A stretch of 64,000 bases of DNA from Methanosarcina vacuolata Z-761 (GTDB lineage: Archaea > Halobacteriota > Methanosarcinia > Methanosarcinales > Methanosarcinaceae), in contig NZ_CP009520.1 in NCBI RefSeq assembly GCF_000969905.1, forward strand, positions 3,472,001-3,536,000, in the 5' to 3' direction. A program made the position numbers and the translations under genes. Each line of letters starts with the position of its first letter. Within the stretch, counting starts at the first letter, position 1. The notes under the pieces are model-generated. The model saw only the letters and a program-made list of their open reading frames with translations. It had not been told where the DNA came from and did not search any database. Positions 36,793-46,688 of the stretch are shown here, piece by piece.

Positions 36793-36981
36793 ATGAATCC
36801 AGCTATAGTCCCCCAAAATGTGTTAGATGATCTTTCTAAGTTCATCTCATCATTTAGTGATTTGCCACATCCATTACTTATTGCTCAAAAGTTTTGTTTA
36901 AAATATAAAGAATATGGGAAACAATTTGGTCTTCCTGTAATTGTGGATCTGGTAGAGCAGTTGATCAGAAATAATTCCTAA
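36793..36981 (+). CDS. small hypothetical protein
   Basis: A 62-residue helical protein (MNPAIVPQNVLDDLSKFIS, ending VEQLIRNNS). ATG 36793 is chosen because GAGGTG lies ten bases upstream; GTG 36781 would put that sequence inside the gene. I do not recognise it. Confidence 0.5.
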   Translation: MNPAIVPQNVLDDLSKFISSFSDLPHPLLIAQKFCLKYKEYGKQFGLPVIVDLVEQLIRNNS

Positions 36982-37221
36982 GTATTAGATTTTTTCGCCT
37001 ATGACTGGCTAATCATGTCATAAGGCTACATTTTATGTATAAATGTAGCTATCTAATATGATTTTTTTCAATATAGAATTTCTACTCAATAACTTCGTTA
37101 GATTTATGATTTCACAGAAAATGAATGTGGATATTTTTAACAACCCGCCAAGAAGAGGATTAACCTTATCGTTTAGGATTTTACATCAACATTTAAACGT
37201 CATAGATAAAAGCATCAGGCA

Positions 37222-37431
37222 TTAAACGTTCTTGGTAGAAACTGTCGTGGTAATAGGTGTTAATGCTTGAACTTCATAAGATGCACATCTTGGATTACAT
37301 CCCCATAAAGAGTTAATTAAATCCAAATCGCGCTTATCTTTTATAGGACACTGTTCAATTTCATGAGTACCAAGACTAAGTACTTTCAAAAAACGACATT
37401 TAAGGTGGATACAGTCTGTTTTAAAATTCAC
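37222..37431 (-). CDS. small cysteine-rich hypothetical protein
   Basis: A 69-residue protein with cysteines in a pattern likely to bind metal (CIHLKC, EQCPIKDKRDL, LWGCNPRCASYE). The C-terminal LWGCNPxCxSYE looks like a real motif rather than chance. The start is GTG 37431 with no clear ribosome site. Confidence 0.45.
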   Translation of the reverse strand: MNFKTDCIHLKCRFLKVLSLGTHEIEQCPIKDKRDLDLINSLWGCNPRCASYEVQALTPITTTVSTKNV

Positions 37432-37500
37432 TATTCACTACACATTTAAGTCCTTATTAAATAACCGCTCTGAAAATTATAATGGCTTTAAATATAATTG

Positions 37501-37992
37501 ATAGTGTACTAGTTTTTCTGTAAAATCCTCAATTTTAAGAAGTCACTAACTCAAATATAATACAATATTTAGAAATGTGATTTTAAATTTATAGCTATTT
37601 TATAAAAATCAAAACTACGGCTTTTTTCCATTATCAAGAGACATCGAGAAAAGTACCTATGTGTTCATCATCGAATATTTGCATTTACTTGGGTTTATCG
37701 AAGGAAACAAGCATATTCGTATAGTCTCTAGAACAATTGAGAAAACAAACACATAGGTAATTGTGGAAAATCAGCCTGAAATTGGCAATTTTCATTATAA
37801 TAATCAGATGATAAGACAGAAATAACATTATTGGTATTACGACTTTTAGCAAAGTTATGTTAGTTTTGCATACTATAATAGATATTTTGTAATTTTTTGG
37901 GGATCTGAAAATTTTGGGGATATCTATAGGTTTTACCATGAAACATATGAATAAACTACGAAGCAAATTTACAGAAAACTCAATGCACTGCC
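37501..37992. mobile_element. non-coding element with GGCAGTGTA-type ends
   Basis: The left end (GATAGTGTACTAG then TTCTGTAAAATC) and the right end (AAATTTACAG and TGCACTGCC) form imperfect inverted repeats like those of the IS at 31195-32808. The last 68 bases resemble the right part of the element at 38585. No intact reading frame occupies the 492 bases. Confidence 0.6.
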
Positions 37993-38059
37993 AACACATC
38001 AATGCCTGACAGCTGCAGGCATTCTATTATGACACAAAAAGGAAAGAAAAAAGAATAGA

Positions 38060-38305
38060 TTATTTAACCACTCTATACAGAGGTTCTCCTAACTTTTCAT
38101 TTCCGTTTTCATCTAGCTCTCGTATCGTGTACTCTGTGACTATCAAATTAAAAGTTTGGTCCGGATCATCCGCGAACTTTCGGATATCATCAATTTCTAA
38201 ATCAATTAAAGTAGGTTCATCATCTTTGATTTTTACTAAAATTTCTTCGTAGTTGTTGAGCTCTGCGAGTTTTTCAAGTGCTTCAATTATTGTCATTTCA
38301 GTCAT
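38060..38305 (-). CDS. small acidic hypothetical protein
   Basis: This 81-residue acidic protein (MTEMTIIEALEKLAELNNYE, later TIRELDENGNEKLGEPLYRVVK in outline) has an excellent ribosome site, AAGGAGGAAT, ahead of the ATG. It follows the truncated zinc-protein gene by 25 bases in the same direction. No function can be given. Confidence 0.65.
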   Translation of the reverse strand: MTEMTIIEALEKLAELNNYEEILVKIKDDEPTLIDLEIDDIRKFADDPDQTFNLIVTEYTIRELDENGNEKLGEPLYRVVK

Positions 38306-38330
38306 GCTTTTATTCCTCCTTTTCCGTAAT

Positions 38331-38579
38331 TCAATAGTTTTCTAGCTCGTTCGTGGATTCGGTTTCTTCTTTTAGCACCACAAAATCTTTTATTATGTAA
38401 TCGCAGGATGACGAAGGGCAAGCCCATCCATACGGGGAATATCGCCACTTACTGTTTATTCTCTCTCTTTTATAGATTCTTTTCAGATATTCACTATGCT
38501 TTGGACACAGTGGTTTAGGAATTGATTTCTTTCCATTAAGCTTTAGTTGTCCCTGGTGTTTGTTTTGTTCTGTTAGATA
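38331..38579 (-). pseudogene. 5'-truncated small zinc-binding protein gene
   Basis: The frame reads KSIPKPLCPKHSEYLKRIYK and later YSPYGWACPSSSCDYIIKDF, a C-x2-H plus C-x4-C zinc site, and ends normally. It has no start codon: it runs upstream straight into the end of the miniature element at 38585. Insertion appears to have removed the first codons and the promoter. Confidence 0.6.
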
Positions 38580-38584
38580 TTAAA

Positions 38585-38691
38585 GTAGTGTATAATCTTC
38601 TGTGAATTCGTTTTATTACTAAGCACTGGTTTTACTATAAAACCTGTGCATAAATTAAAGGCAAATTTTACAGAACATTTTGTACACTGCC
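38585..38691. mobile_element. 107-bp miniature element with GGCAGTGTA-type ends
   Basis: The left end is GTAGTGTATAATCTTCTGTG and the right end is ATTTTACAGAAC...GTACACTGCC, an imperfect inverted repeat. Six bases later another left end (GGCAGTGTTGC...TTCTGTAAA, 38698-38728) begins, so two element ends abut. Confidence 0.65.
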
Positions 38692-38815
38692 AGGCTCGGC
38701 AGTGTTGCAATCCTTCTGTAAATTTAAAGTTAAATGTCTATATATTCACAGATATGTGAACATAATACGTAAGGTACACAAAAATATTTGAATATTTGAA
38801 ACCGATAAGGATAAT

Positions 38816-38995
38816 ATGCACACTGACGCTATAAGCTCAAGCTCTACTATAAGCTCTAGTGTTGCAACAATATATGGAATACCTATATTAGATATTATAG
38901 TTGCCACTTTATTAATATTATTTGTTTTATATTTATTATGCAGAATAAAGAGAAAAGATAGATATTCCTTCAGCACATCCCGCAACTCGGGGTAA
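38816..38995 (+). CDS. small single-pass membrane protein
   Basis: A 59-residue protein: polar Ser-rich start (MHTDAISSSSTISSS), one strong membrane helix (ILDIIVATLLILFVLYLLC) and a basic tail (RIKRKDRYS). TAAGGA lies five bases before the ATG. Topology would put the tail inside the cell. Such miniature proteins can be toxins or regulators, but nothing specific is seen. A minus-strand frame here is the weaker alternative. Confidence 0.5.
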   Translation: MHTDAISSSSTISSSVATIYGIPILDIIVATLLILFVLYLLCRIKRKDRYSFSTSRNSG

Positions 38996-39005
38996 CTCCC
39001 TGAGT

Positions 39006-39224
39006 TTATTTTTGTAACTTGTTTATAATTTCTTCTATATGTGATTCGGTTCCGAATTCAGGATTCATTTTTTTAATCGTGTTCAAGGTATAGGAGAAAA
39101 TTATTTTCATTTGAATAAGTTCTCTGTGAAGATGAGCAATATTGAGAGTCAAGAAGATTATTGTCAAGCTTATAATGGGACAAAAAAGAAGAAAAATGGT
39201 ATTTTCTGGAGTTAAAAGATTCAT
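39006..39224 (-). CDS. small membrane protein
   Basis: A 72-residue protein with an N-terminal hydrophobic stretch (IFLLFCPIISLTIIFLTL, 10-27) and a charged helical tail ending EEIINKLQK. No ribosome site is seen before the ATG, so it could be leaderless or spurious. Confidence 0.4.
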   Translation of the reverse strand: MNLLTPENTIFLLFCPIISLTIIFLTLNIAHLHRELIQMKIIFSYTLNTIKKMNPEFGTESHIEEIINKLQK

Positions 39225-39393
39225 AATGTTACATATGAAATAGTTTTGAAAAGCTTTTTTATTTGTGTTGAAGGCGCTGCCTGAGAATTACTTTTAAGAA
39301 AAAATATATAAAATGAATTATTATAATGAAAAAAGTTATAAAAAGGGTTTTTTTGCTCGATAGGTGTCAATCGAGCTTTAATTTGACAAATAA

Positions 39394-39477
39394 CGCCCAG
39401 GGCAGGATTTGAACCTGCGCTCTCCCAAAGAAGAAACGGTTTTCGAGACCGTCGCCTTACCACTAGACTACCTGGGC
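39394..39477 (-). tRNA. tRNA-Ser (CGA), right boundary of the accessory region
   Basis: Acceptor GCCCAGG pairs with CCTGGGC and the discriminator is G as expected for serine. The anticodon stem-loop ACGGT-CTCGAAA-ACCGT gives anticodon CGA. There is a long variable arm, and the T arm is GCAGG-TTCAAAT-CCTGC. No CCA is encoded and no intron is present. Its 3' part is repeated at 26141 and 29892. Confidence 0.95.
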
Positions 39478-39600
39478 ATTTTGTTTTAAAGTAAGAATAT
39501 TTCCGGGCGCTACCCGACGTATTTAATGCAACGTGTTTCAGATGCAGGGTAGTGAATATACTTTCTTTCTTATATATCTTATTATCCTCTAACCTATATA

Positions 39601-40974
39601 TTAAAAATCGAAAAGTGAACTCTGGCCTGCATCATCCGGTTCCGTATTATTCGATTCTTGATAATCCGACCTTTCTTTTTCGGTTTCGTCGGGTTTTTTC
39701 CGGAGATTTTTTTCTCTCTTTTTTTCGGGTTTGCTTGCTTTTGCGGGATTTATCTCTTCAAGATCTGCAAATGAAAGCTGTCCTGTTTGCCGGATTTCTT
39801 CATTTTTCAGGTTTTCAGGCAGCTCAAGCCAGCCATACTGGCCTCCTCCACCGGGATGGATTATAACATTGCCTTTCCTGAAAGCCAGGATCGCGTTTAC
39901 TATCCTGTCATCACCCACGACCTTCAGGTCTTCAGGCTCGGAGTAAATAAGAGCTTTGACTTCGTTTTCAAAGCGTTCTATAAGTTTATTCCAGGCCGTC
40001 TGTACGCCTTTTGTCTGAACGCTTGCGTGGCCGAGCGCCATCTGGATAATCTCGGCAAGAGGAATGAGATGGAGGTAAGGAGGACGGTATTCAGGATGCT
40101 CTGGTTCTTTAAAATCTGCGAGTTCATTAACGCGGTCGAAAACCCCTTTCTTTATGACGCCTCCACAGACAGGACAGCGCCACTTATTCTCAACGGCTTC
40201 AGGCAGCGGATACTGAGTAAAACACTTAATACAGGCTGACCGGTTGTATTTTCCCTCTTCGGGAAAAAAACCCACATTCAGAGTAGCTTTATACCCCTGT
40301 TCCCTTAGTATGGCTTTTTTCAAGCCGTCAAAGGTAAGCTCAGGCATATCAAACTGCGTAAACTCCCTTGCCAGTTTATTGGTCGAAGGGGAATGAGCAT
40401 CGGAATTCGAAAGAAAAGTCAGGCGGTGAAGGTCCTGGATTCTGTCTGCATAATCACTGTCTGCACTCAGGCCAAGCTCCAGGAAAGAAATATAATCTGT
40501 CATATCTCCATAACAACTTTTAAGGCTGTCATGGTAGCCGTAAAGTGCAGTCCAGGGAGTAAAGGCATGGCAGGGGCCGATAAGAGCTCCAATGTCTTTT
40601 GCAATTTCTGCAATTTCAGTGCCATCCAGCCTGACACTCGGGCGGCCATCGGCTTCAAGGTTGCCGAAAGGAGCAATGCGCTCGGACAGTTCTTCAGCCT
40701 TTGAAATCGAAGGTAAAATAAGTAGATGGTGTACGCGGTTTCTGTCTTCTATCTCGGTAGTTGGGATGAAATAAATCTCATCTATGCGGATTTCTTCATC
40801 TGAAACAGATACTCTTTTGATCTCTTCTAGCCACTTCGGATGAGTGCAGTCTGCAGTACCGATTAATTCCATCCCTTTTTTTGAAGCCTCCCTGGCAATT
40901 GTCGGCAGTTCCATTTTTATGGAAGATGCCATGGAGTACTTTGAATGGAGATGGAGGTCTGTATTGACTTTCAT
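39601..40974 (-). CDS. endoQ: endonuclease Q (PHP-domain DNA repair nuclease)
   Basis: This 457-residue protein has an N-terminal PHP domain (DLHLHSKYS at 6-14, ELIGTADCTHP, SNSDAHSP near 194) that binds the metals. A zinc-finger region follows (ACIKCFTQYP and CPVCGG near 255-285), then a C-terminal helical domain. EndoQ cuts DNA 5' to deaminated bases and abasic sites. The C-terminus ends QSSLFDF, a good PCNA-interacting peptide, after a disordered Lys/Glu-rich linker; PCNA binding is known for the family. Confidence 0.9.
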   Translation of the reverse strand: MKVNTDLHLHSKYSMASSIKMELPTIAREASKKGMELIGTADCTHPKWLEEIKRVSVSDEEIRIDEIYFIPTTEIEDRNRVHHLLILPSISKAEELSERIAPFGNLEADGRPSVRLDGTEIAEIAKDIGALIGPCHAFTPWTALYGYHDSLKSCYGDMTDYISFLELGLSADSDYADRIQDLHRLTFLSNSDAHSPSTNKLAREFTQFDMPELTFDGLKKAILREQGYKATLNVGFFPEEGKYNRSACIKCFTQYPLPEAVENKWRCPVCGGVIKKGVFDRVNELADFKEPEHPEYRPPYLHLIPLAEIIQMALGHASVQTKGVQTAWNKLIERFENEVKALIYSEPEDLKVVGDDRIVNAILAFRKGNVIIHPGGGGQYGWLELPENLKNEEIRQTGQLSFADLEEINPAKASKPEKKREKNLRKKPDETEKERSDYQESNNTEPDDAGQSSLFDF

Positions 40975-41001
40975 TTCCTTCCCTTTACCGGAAAATCCAA
41001 A

Positions 41002-41046
41002 TTTTAATGCTCACTTTTAATGCTCACTTTTAGTGCTCACTTTAAT
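41002..41046. repeat. 15-bp direct repeat, three copies
   Basis: TTTTAATGCTCACTT repeats three times with one change, between the EndoQ and PAC2 genes. Confidence 0.8.
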
Positions 41047-41102
41047 TAGATAGCTTTAGATTGAAACTCACATTTAATTCTCTGGTTATCTCTAAGGCCA
41101 TA

Positions 41103-41873
41103 TCATCCTATATAGCGCAGGTCTTCTTCGGTAGGTTTGACTTCCTGGATTGTCTGCTGCTCTTCTTTTTCCTTTAGCTTCTCAAGGATGCTTTCCATTT
41201 CCTCGGCCTTTTTCTCAAGAGACTCCATATTCACTTCAATTCCAAACATTTTACAGAGTACTTTTAGAAGAGACTGGGCGCTTTTAGGGTCCATTAAATA
41301 TCCTGGGGTCATACCCATAAGGCAGGCAGCATCAATACCTCGCATCTTGCTGAAAGCCACAAGCAGGCCCGACGCTCCAACTATGCCTCCGCTAGGTTCG
41401 GATTCCCTGAACTCTACCCCATACTCTTTGATCTCTTCGATCATTTTCGTGTTATTGGCGACCCCAAGAACAGTTTCCTCATAGGTCAATTTGCCTGTGG
41501 GATACCCTCCGAGCGTGTAAATCTTCTTCACTCCAAACTCTTCTGCAATGTCAAGATAAAGCGAACAGAGTTCATAATGTCCCTGTGAAGTTGTACTTTG
41601 ATGATCTCCCACAAGGAAAAGGATGTCATTCTCCTTTGCTTTTGCGTAGTATATAGTGTTGCTTACCGGACGAACCGTACAGTCTTTATTGACCAGGACC
41701 TGAGGTGGAAAATGCGGAGAATAAACTTCTACTATTTTTTCAGCCCCAAGTTCGTCTACCAGATGCTCTGCCACTAGCTTGCCTACGAGTCCTACTCCTG
41801 GAAGTCCCACTACAAGGATTGGAGTTTTGAATTCAAGATTTTCTTTCAGGCGGACAAGTGTACTTTGTTGCAT
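41103..41873 (-). CDS. PAC2-family proteasome assembly chaperone-like protein
   Basis: This 256-residue protein is of the PAC2 family: VVGLPGVGLVGKLVAEHL at 21-38, then FLVGDHQSTTSQGHYEL, TLGGYPTG, and GIVGASGLLVAF with the conserved GxxGxxGLLL-like loop. A coiled-coil tail (about 215-245) is present. Archaeal relatives (PbaA/PbaB) assist or mimic proteasome assembly. It is the last gene of the ribosomal/translation operon, directly after nop10. Confidence 0.9.
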   Translation of the reverse strand: MQQSTLVRLKENLEFKTPILVVGLPGVGLVGKLVAEHLVDELGAEKIVEVYSPHFPPQVLVNKDCTVRPVSNTIYYAKAKENDILFLVGDHQSTTSQGHYELCSLYLDIAEEFGVKKIYTLGGYPTGKLTYEETVLGVANNTKMIEEIKEYGVEFRESEPSGGIVGASGLLVAFSKMRGIDAACLMGMTPGYLMDPKSAQSLLKVLCKMFGIEVNMESLEKKAEEMESILEKLKEKEEQQTIQEVKPTEEDLRYIG

Positions 41874-41882
41874 AACAATTCC

Positions 41883-42038
41883 TTATCCTTTCTTTGACAT
41901 TCTGCGGTACCTGCCATAAGGGTCCTGAGGAGAAAAGCGAGCCGGAATTGGGGAGAAAGTTTTTCCTCCACAACCCGGACAAATTTCCCTTAAAGTGTAC
42001 CTGCCGCAATTTTTGCATTTGCGGATCTTTTGTCCCAA
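41883..42038 (-). CDS. nop10: H/ACA ribonucleoprotein subunit Nop10
   Basis: This 51-residue protein has the Nop10 zinc ribbon (CKNCGRYTL and CPGCGGKT) and the following conserved ARFSPQDPYGRYRR. It binds Cbf5 in the H/ACA pseudouridylation complex. It starts at TTG 42038 with GGCGTGAT ahead of it, six bases after the aIF2-alpha stop. It is too short for ordinary ORF finding and a longer antisense-frame reading here is a shadow. Confidence 0.95.
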   Translation of the reverse strand: MGQKIRKCKNCGRYTLREICPGCGGKTFSPIPARFSPQDPYGRYRRMSKKG

Positions 42039-42044
42039 AGGGTA

Positions 42045-42851
42045 TCACGCCTTTGCTGATTCGATATGCCGCTTGAAGGTCCCATGTCCGCCAAGTTTAG
42101 TAATACTATCGACTGCTGTCTGGGCAGATTTTTTAAGGACTGATTCAGCTTTCTTGTAATCAGGAGCAATTACCTTAATTCGGTATCTTGGAGCCCCTGT
42201 GTAACTTATTTCGAGCCTTATGTCTTTTTCATCAGCATCATTGATAGAATTTGCAGCACTGAGAGCCTGCTTTATGACTTCTATGCCGTTTGGAAGATTA
42301 CAGGTCAGATCCACATAGCCTGCAATGTCTACAAAAGGCAGTTTGATGTTTTCCCCTGCGATTTTGATTATACTCTTTAAATATTTCTTATTGACTTTAA
42401 TTCCTTTGAAGGCTCTCTCCCCTTCAATGGCAGCTTCTTCAAAGGCTAAATATGCACTTCCGAACTCTTCTACGAGTTTTTCGTGCAACTCTTGCAGAGT
42501 ACTCTCATCGGTTTTTGTCTCTTCAGCCACGAACTGGAGCCATTTGGCGGCTTTTTGTTCATTTTTCCATTCCTGGATTTTAGCGCGCCTCTGGTGCTCG
42601 TTTACATCTTTCAATGAAAGGTCGATGTGGCCGCGGGAAGGGTCCACGTTAAGAACCTTGCAGACTATCTTCTGCCCTTCCCTTACGTAGTCCCTGACGT
42701 ACTTGACCCAGCCTGCTTTTATTTCGGAGATGTGGATAAAACCTTCTCTCCCTCCGAACTCCTCAAGCTCGACATAGGCTCCGAAATCCGTCACATTCTT
42801 TACAGTACAGACAACAAATTCTCCGACTTCGGGCCAGTTATCGTTTCCCAT
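42045..42851 (-). CDS. eif2a: translation initiation factor aIF2 subunit alpha
   Basis: This protein of about 268 residues delivers initiator tRNA together with the beta and gamma subunits. It has an N-terminal S1 domain (VGEFVVCTVKNVTDFGAYVEL, then GFIHISEIKAGWVKYVRDYV in outline), a helical middle and a C-terminal alpha-beta domain ending in GHGTFKRHIE. ATG 42851 is preferred; GTG 42860 is also in frame. It sits in the classic order L44e, S27e, aIF2alpha, Nop10. Confidence 0.96.
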   Translation of the reverse strand: MGNDNWPEVGEFVVCTVKNVTDFGAYVELEEFGGREGFIHISEIKAGWVKYVRDYVREGQKIVCKVLNVDPSRGHIDLSLKDVNEHQRRAKIQEWKNEQKAAKWLQFVAEETKTDESTLQELHEKLVEEFGSAYLAFEEAAIEGERAFKGIKVNKKYLKSIIKIAGENIKLPFVDIAGYVDLTCNLPNGIEVIKQALSAANSINDADEKDIRLEISYTGAPRYRIKVIAPDYKKAESVLKKSAQTAVDSITKLGGHGTFKRHIESAKA

Positions 42852-42924
42852 TCGTACCACTTCTCAAATTTTATATTTTTATTACCTGTTACTCTAATGC
42901 TATAAAGCGCTTTTACCTGTCCGG

Positions 42925-43893
<969 letters not shown>

Positions 43894-44616
43894 TTAATTT
43901 TCTCCAGGAAATGAGTCTTTTCCCGAGTCTTCCTGTCCGACAATCAGTTTAGCTGCATTCCGCCTTATCAGCCCTGTAGCATTGAGCTGCGGCAAAACAA
44001 CGACTTCTTCTGCACTGACAGTATAATTCCGGCCGTCTGCGCCTGTGAAGGTAGGCAGATCCTTCAGTATTCGGACAACAACGTATTCCTCATTTATATT
44101 GTTTTTGTCTGGGACTAATCCTGTTTCCCCTCTGGCTGCAATGCCAGGAATTCCCATTTTTGCATCTGTTTTCCCCTTAAAACCGGCAGGAATTTGTCTT
44201 TCCACAATTTCAGGCCAGACTGCAGTATTCTCGGAACCAGGGTAAAGAATAGGACCTAAGAGTTCGGTTTTTGCGGCTTTAATTTCTTGCAGTACAAGAT
44301 CATAAAGCTTCTTTTCTACAGGAAGTAATTTTTCTATGTCTTTTGAAATAGGTTTATTCGCATTAGACTGAATTGTTGCCCTGGTTATAACCTTTCCTAT
44401 CCGTTTCATGAAGATAGTCTCAAGGTCCGAAAGTGCTCTTTCATGCTCGTCGTGAAGCATTTTGAACTCAGGAGAACGGGAATTGTCAACTTTTTTAATA
44501 TCCTCTTCAAGTTTCCGGACATATTTCTCAGCCTCCAGGTAAAAATCAGCTGGAATTGTCTTTAATGTCTGGTTTTTTTCCTTATACAGGACCTGGCTGA
44601 TTTCTTCTATGTCCAT
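43894..44616 (-). CDS. GINS replication complex subunit
   Basis: This protein of about 240 residues is the Gins51/Sld5-Psf1-like subunit of archaeal GINS, which links MCM helicase and primase. Residues 1-150 form the helical A domain (EISQVLYKEK, SPEFKMLHDEHERAL). The C-terminal B domain starts near EYVVVRILKDLPTF and includes NYTVSAEEVVVLP. The GINS-priS pairing is typical of Euryarchaeota. ATG 44616 lies inside the 3' end of priS, with GAGGTG upstream. Confidence 0.9.
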   Translation of the reverse strand: MDIEEISQVLYKEKNQTLKTIPADFYLEAEKYVRKLEEDIKKVDNSRSPEFKMLHDEHERALSDLETIFMKRIGKVITRATIQSNANKPISKDIEKLLPVEKKLYDLVLQEIKAAKTELLGPILYPGSENTAVWPEIVERQIPAGFKGKTDAKMGIPGIAARGETGLVPDKNNINEEYVVVRILKDLPTFTGADGRNYTVSAEEVVVLPQLNATGLIRRNAAKLIVGQEDSGKDSFPGEN

Positions 44617-45826
44617 ACTCAGCAACACCTCTACAAATTAAATACACTGCTGCATACTCAGGAATCTCCTGTATGCCCTCTTCTACTTTTAAGTCCTTGC
44701 CCTTTAACTGAACTGAAAAAGGTTTTAAAACCGTTACCTTTACCGGTCTTTCGCCAAAGACAACAGCATCGGTAAGTGGGTCAAACTTCTCTAACTCGGA
44801 TAAGGCAAGTTTCTTTACCAGCATCCCTGATCCGCCGTGTAATGAACCCGGCACCCGGATCAAACGTTTGATGTCTGCAGTCACTGGTTCGTCGACACTG
44901 GCCCCGAATCTGTGCAGGAAATCTTCGACAGACTCTCTCATAAAATAGGCAGCAATATCTTTAAAGTTTCTGACGTCAAAGTCAAGCCGTCCTTTCTCCA
45001 GGATATCCTTTAAGCCATTTTCGCTATTTGTAAGACTGATTAGCTTTTTTACTGCAGTATCCCCGACTTTCTCATACCTGCGAAGTTCGGGAAACATATC
45101 TTTTTTGTACCTTTTCCCGCATTCAGCTTTCATATAATCCGTAAGATAAAGCGCAATCCTTCTTCCCCAGCCTGAATCATATCCCACAAGTGTGCATTTA
45201 AAAGGCACGTTTTTCATTCCTTTAAATGTCTTTGAGCCGGTCCCGAATTCTCCATCCATAGCAACTTCCCTGAAAAAATATTTAAAGTCAAGGTCTCTCC
45301 CGCTGAGATAATTCACGATTTCCCTTCTTTCAGCACTTCCAAGCTTCAGGACTTTTGGGCTTCTGACATGGAAATGATACCCTCTTCCTCCGGAGAATAC
45401 CAGCTCAATCTCCTGTTCCGAAAACCCGAAATCATCTAAAAGGAAGTCCATGAGCTTGAAACTTTCCTTCTTTACAAGCTCCAGCATATCCGCGTAGTTT
45501 CTCGGGGCATCTGGAAGGTGGTCTGCATCAAGGTCAAAAATCAATTCTGCCCCTAGCCAGTTCTTCTCATTCATTTTCCGCGCATCGGGATATTCGTAAT
45601 ACGCAGTTGAATTGTAAACATGCGCAGGAGCCATGCCGTAAAGATAGTCAAGAGCTTCTCCGGGTGAGCCGAACGCCTTGTGCCTGTGCATCATCTTATC
45701 AGGCATATCGTCAAAGAAGATAAAAGCCCACTCCCTGTTAGGCAGGTGGTCAGGAAGACCTATTTCGGCATTTTTGTAATATTTCTGAAAGCGAGTTTTC
45801 AAAAAGCGGGCAGTTCGATTATCCAT
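44582..45826 (-). CDS. priS: DNA primase small catalytic subunit
   Basis: This 414-residue protein is the catalytic primase subunit. The metal-binding DLDAD motif is at 98-102 (D98, D100), with SGGRGYHFHV near 144-153 completing the active site. Zinc-knuckle residues occur in KCTLVGYDSG and CGKR. The C-terminus is Pro/Glu-rich. Its 3' end overlaps the GINS gene by about 35 bases. Confidence 0.95.
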   Translation of the reverse strand: MDNRTARFLKTRFQKYYKNAEIGLPDHLPNREWAFIFFDDMPDKMMHRHKAFGSPGEALDYLYGMAPAHVYNSTAYYEYPDARKMNEKNWLGAELIFDLDADHLPDAPRNYADMLELVKKESFKLMDFLLDDFGFSEQEIELVFSGGRGYHFHVRSPKVLKLGSAERREIVNYLSGRDLDFKYFFREVAMDGEFGTGSKTFKGMKNVPFKCTLVGYDSGWGRRIALYLTDYMKAECGKRYKKDMFPELRRYEKVGDTAVKKLISLTNSENGLKDILEKGRLDFDVRNFKDIAAYFMRESVEDFLHRFGASVDEPVTADIKRLIRVPGSLHGGSGMLVKKLALSELEKFDPLTDAVVFGERPVKVTVLKPFSVQLKGKDLKVEEGIQEIPEYAAVYLICRGVAEYGHRRNQPGPV

Positions 45827-45879
45827 GATTTCAGGGCTTCTGGAGTTTTGGATCTTAATTTATGGATTCTTATGAGAGG

Positions 45880-46060
45880 TGTAGATTAGAGACTCTGACA
45901 AGATTATGGTTTATGGATTTTGACCAGAATTATGGTTTATAGATTCTGACAAGATTATGGTTTATGGATTCTGATTAGGAGCATAGATTAGGGATTCTGA
46001 CCAGAATTACGGTTTAGTAACTCTAATCAAGGGTATGGTTTAAGAATCTGAATAGGTCTT
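45880..46060. repeat. degenerate ~30-bp repeat upstream of priS
   Basis: GATTCTGACAAGATTATGGTTTATG and relatives of it, in outline, recur about six times with many changes. They lie in the spacer upstream of priS. Confidence 0.75.
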
Positions 46061-46688
46061 GTTCAATGATTTCGATCAGGAGTTTTAATTAAGTTTTTGG
46101 TTTGGGACTTTTTAACTTTGATAGCATTTATCTAAGAGAGTCTGGCTGGTTTTTTTCTATGATAGATCAATCTCATATTTTACTTTTGGTTATATGAGTT
46201 TTTTTAAAAACGTTTAACAGTCAATTTAAATTTAGATACTTTTCTTTATTGCGATGGGATACATAAAGACTCATTGTCCAGGTGTTTTTGGCAGTAAGGT
46301 TCACTCTCAACTTGAACAACAATGTGCAACAACATTATAATAGAGTTCCAGAATCTAACAATAAAAGCTAAAAACAAAACTGAAATAGGTAAGCTGAAAA
46401 TAAGCTGAAAATAAACTGAAAACAAGCTGAAAACAAAGATTAACAAGCTGAAAACAAAAATTAATAAGTAAAAATTAAAATTCGAAGTTGACAAATATGA
46501 ATTGAATTATAGCTGGGAAATTGTACTGAAAAATGAAAATTGACAAATCGGAATTTAAAAACGAAAAGTAGTAAGAATTAAAAATGAAGATAGACAATCA
46601 ATAATCGAAAATAGCAATTAATAAGTAAAATCGTAATTCATAAGTAAAAAACTGACAGATAAAAAAATATCCATAGGGAGTGGGGCTT
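46061..46688. other. AT-rich spacer with short A-rich repeats
   Basis: No gene is supported. AAGCTGAAAACAA-type units repeat near 46388-46460, and purine-rich strings follow. The end holds the ribosome site of the next gene. Confidence 0.5.

Noticed and set aside
37685-38002. 105-codon minus-strand frame
   Set aside because: It covers the right end of the 37501-37992 element, has no ribosome site and no motif.
38746-38985. 79-codon minus-strand frame
   Set aside because: The plus-strand 59-residue membrane protein over the same bases has a ribosome site and a more natural composition.
41833-42048. 71-codon frame ending inside the PAC2 gene
   Set aside because: It is the wrong frame of nop10, whose zinc ribbon is unmistakable in the other frame.
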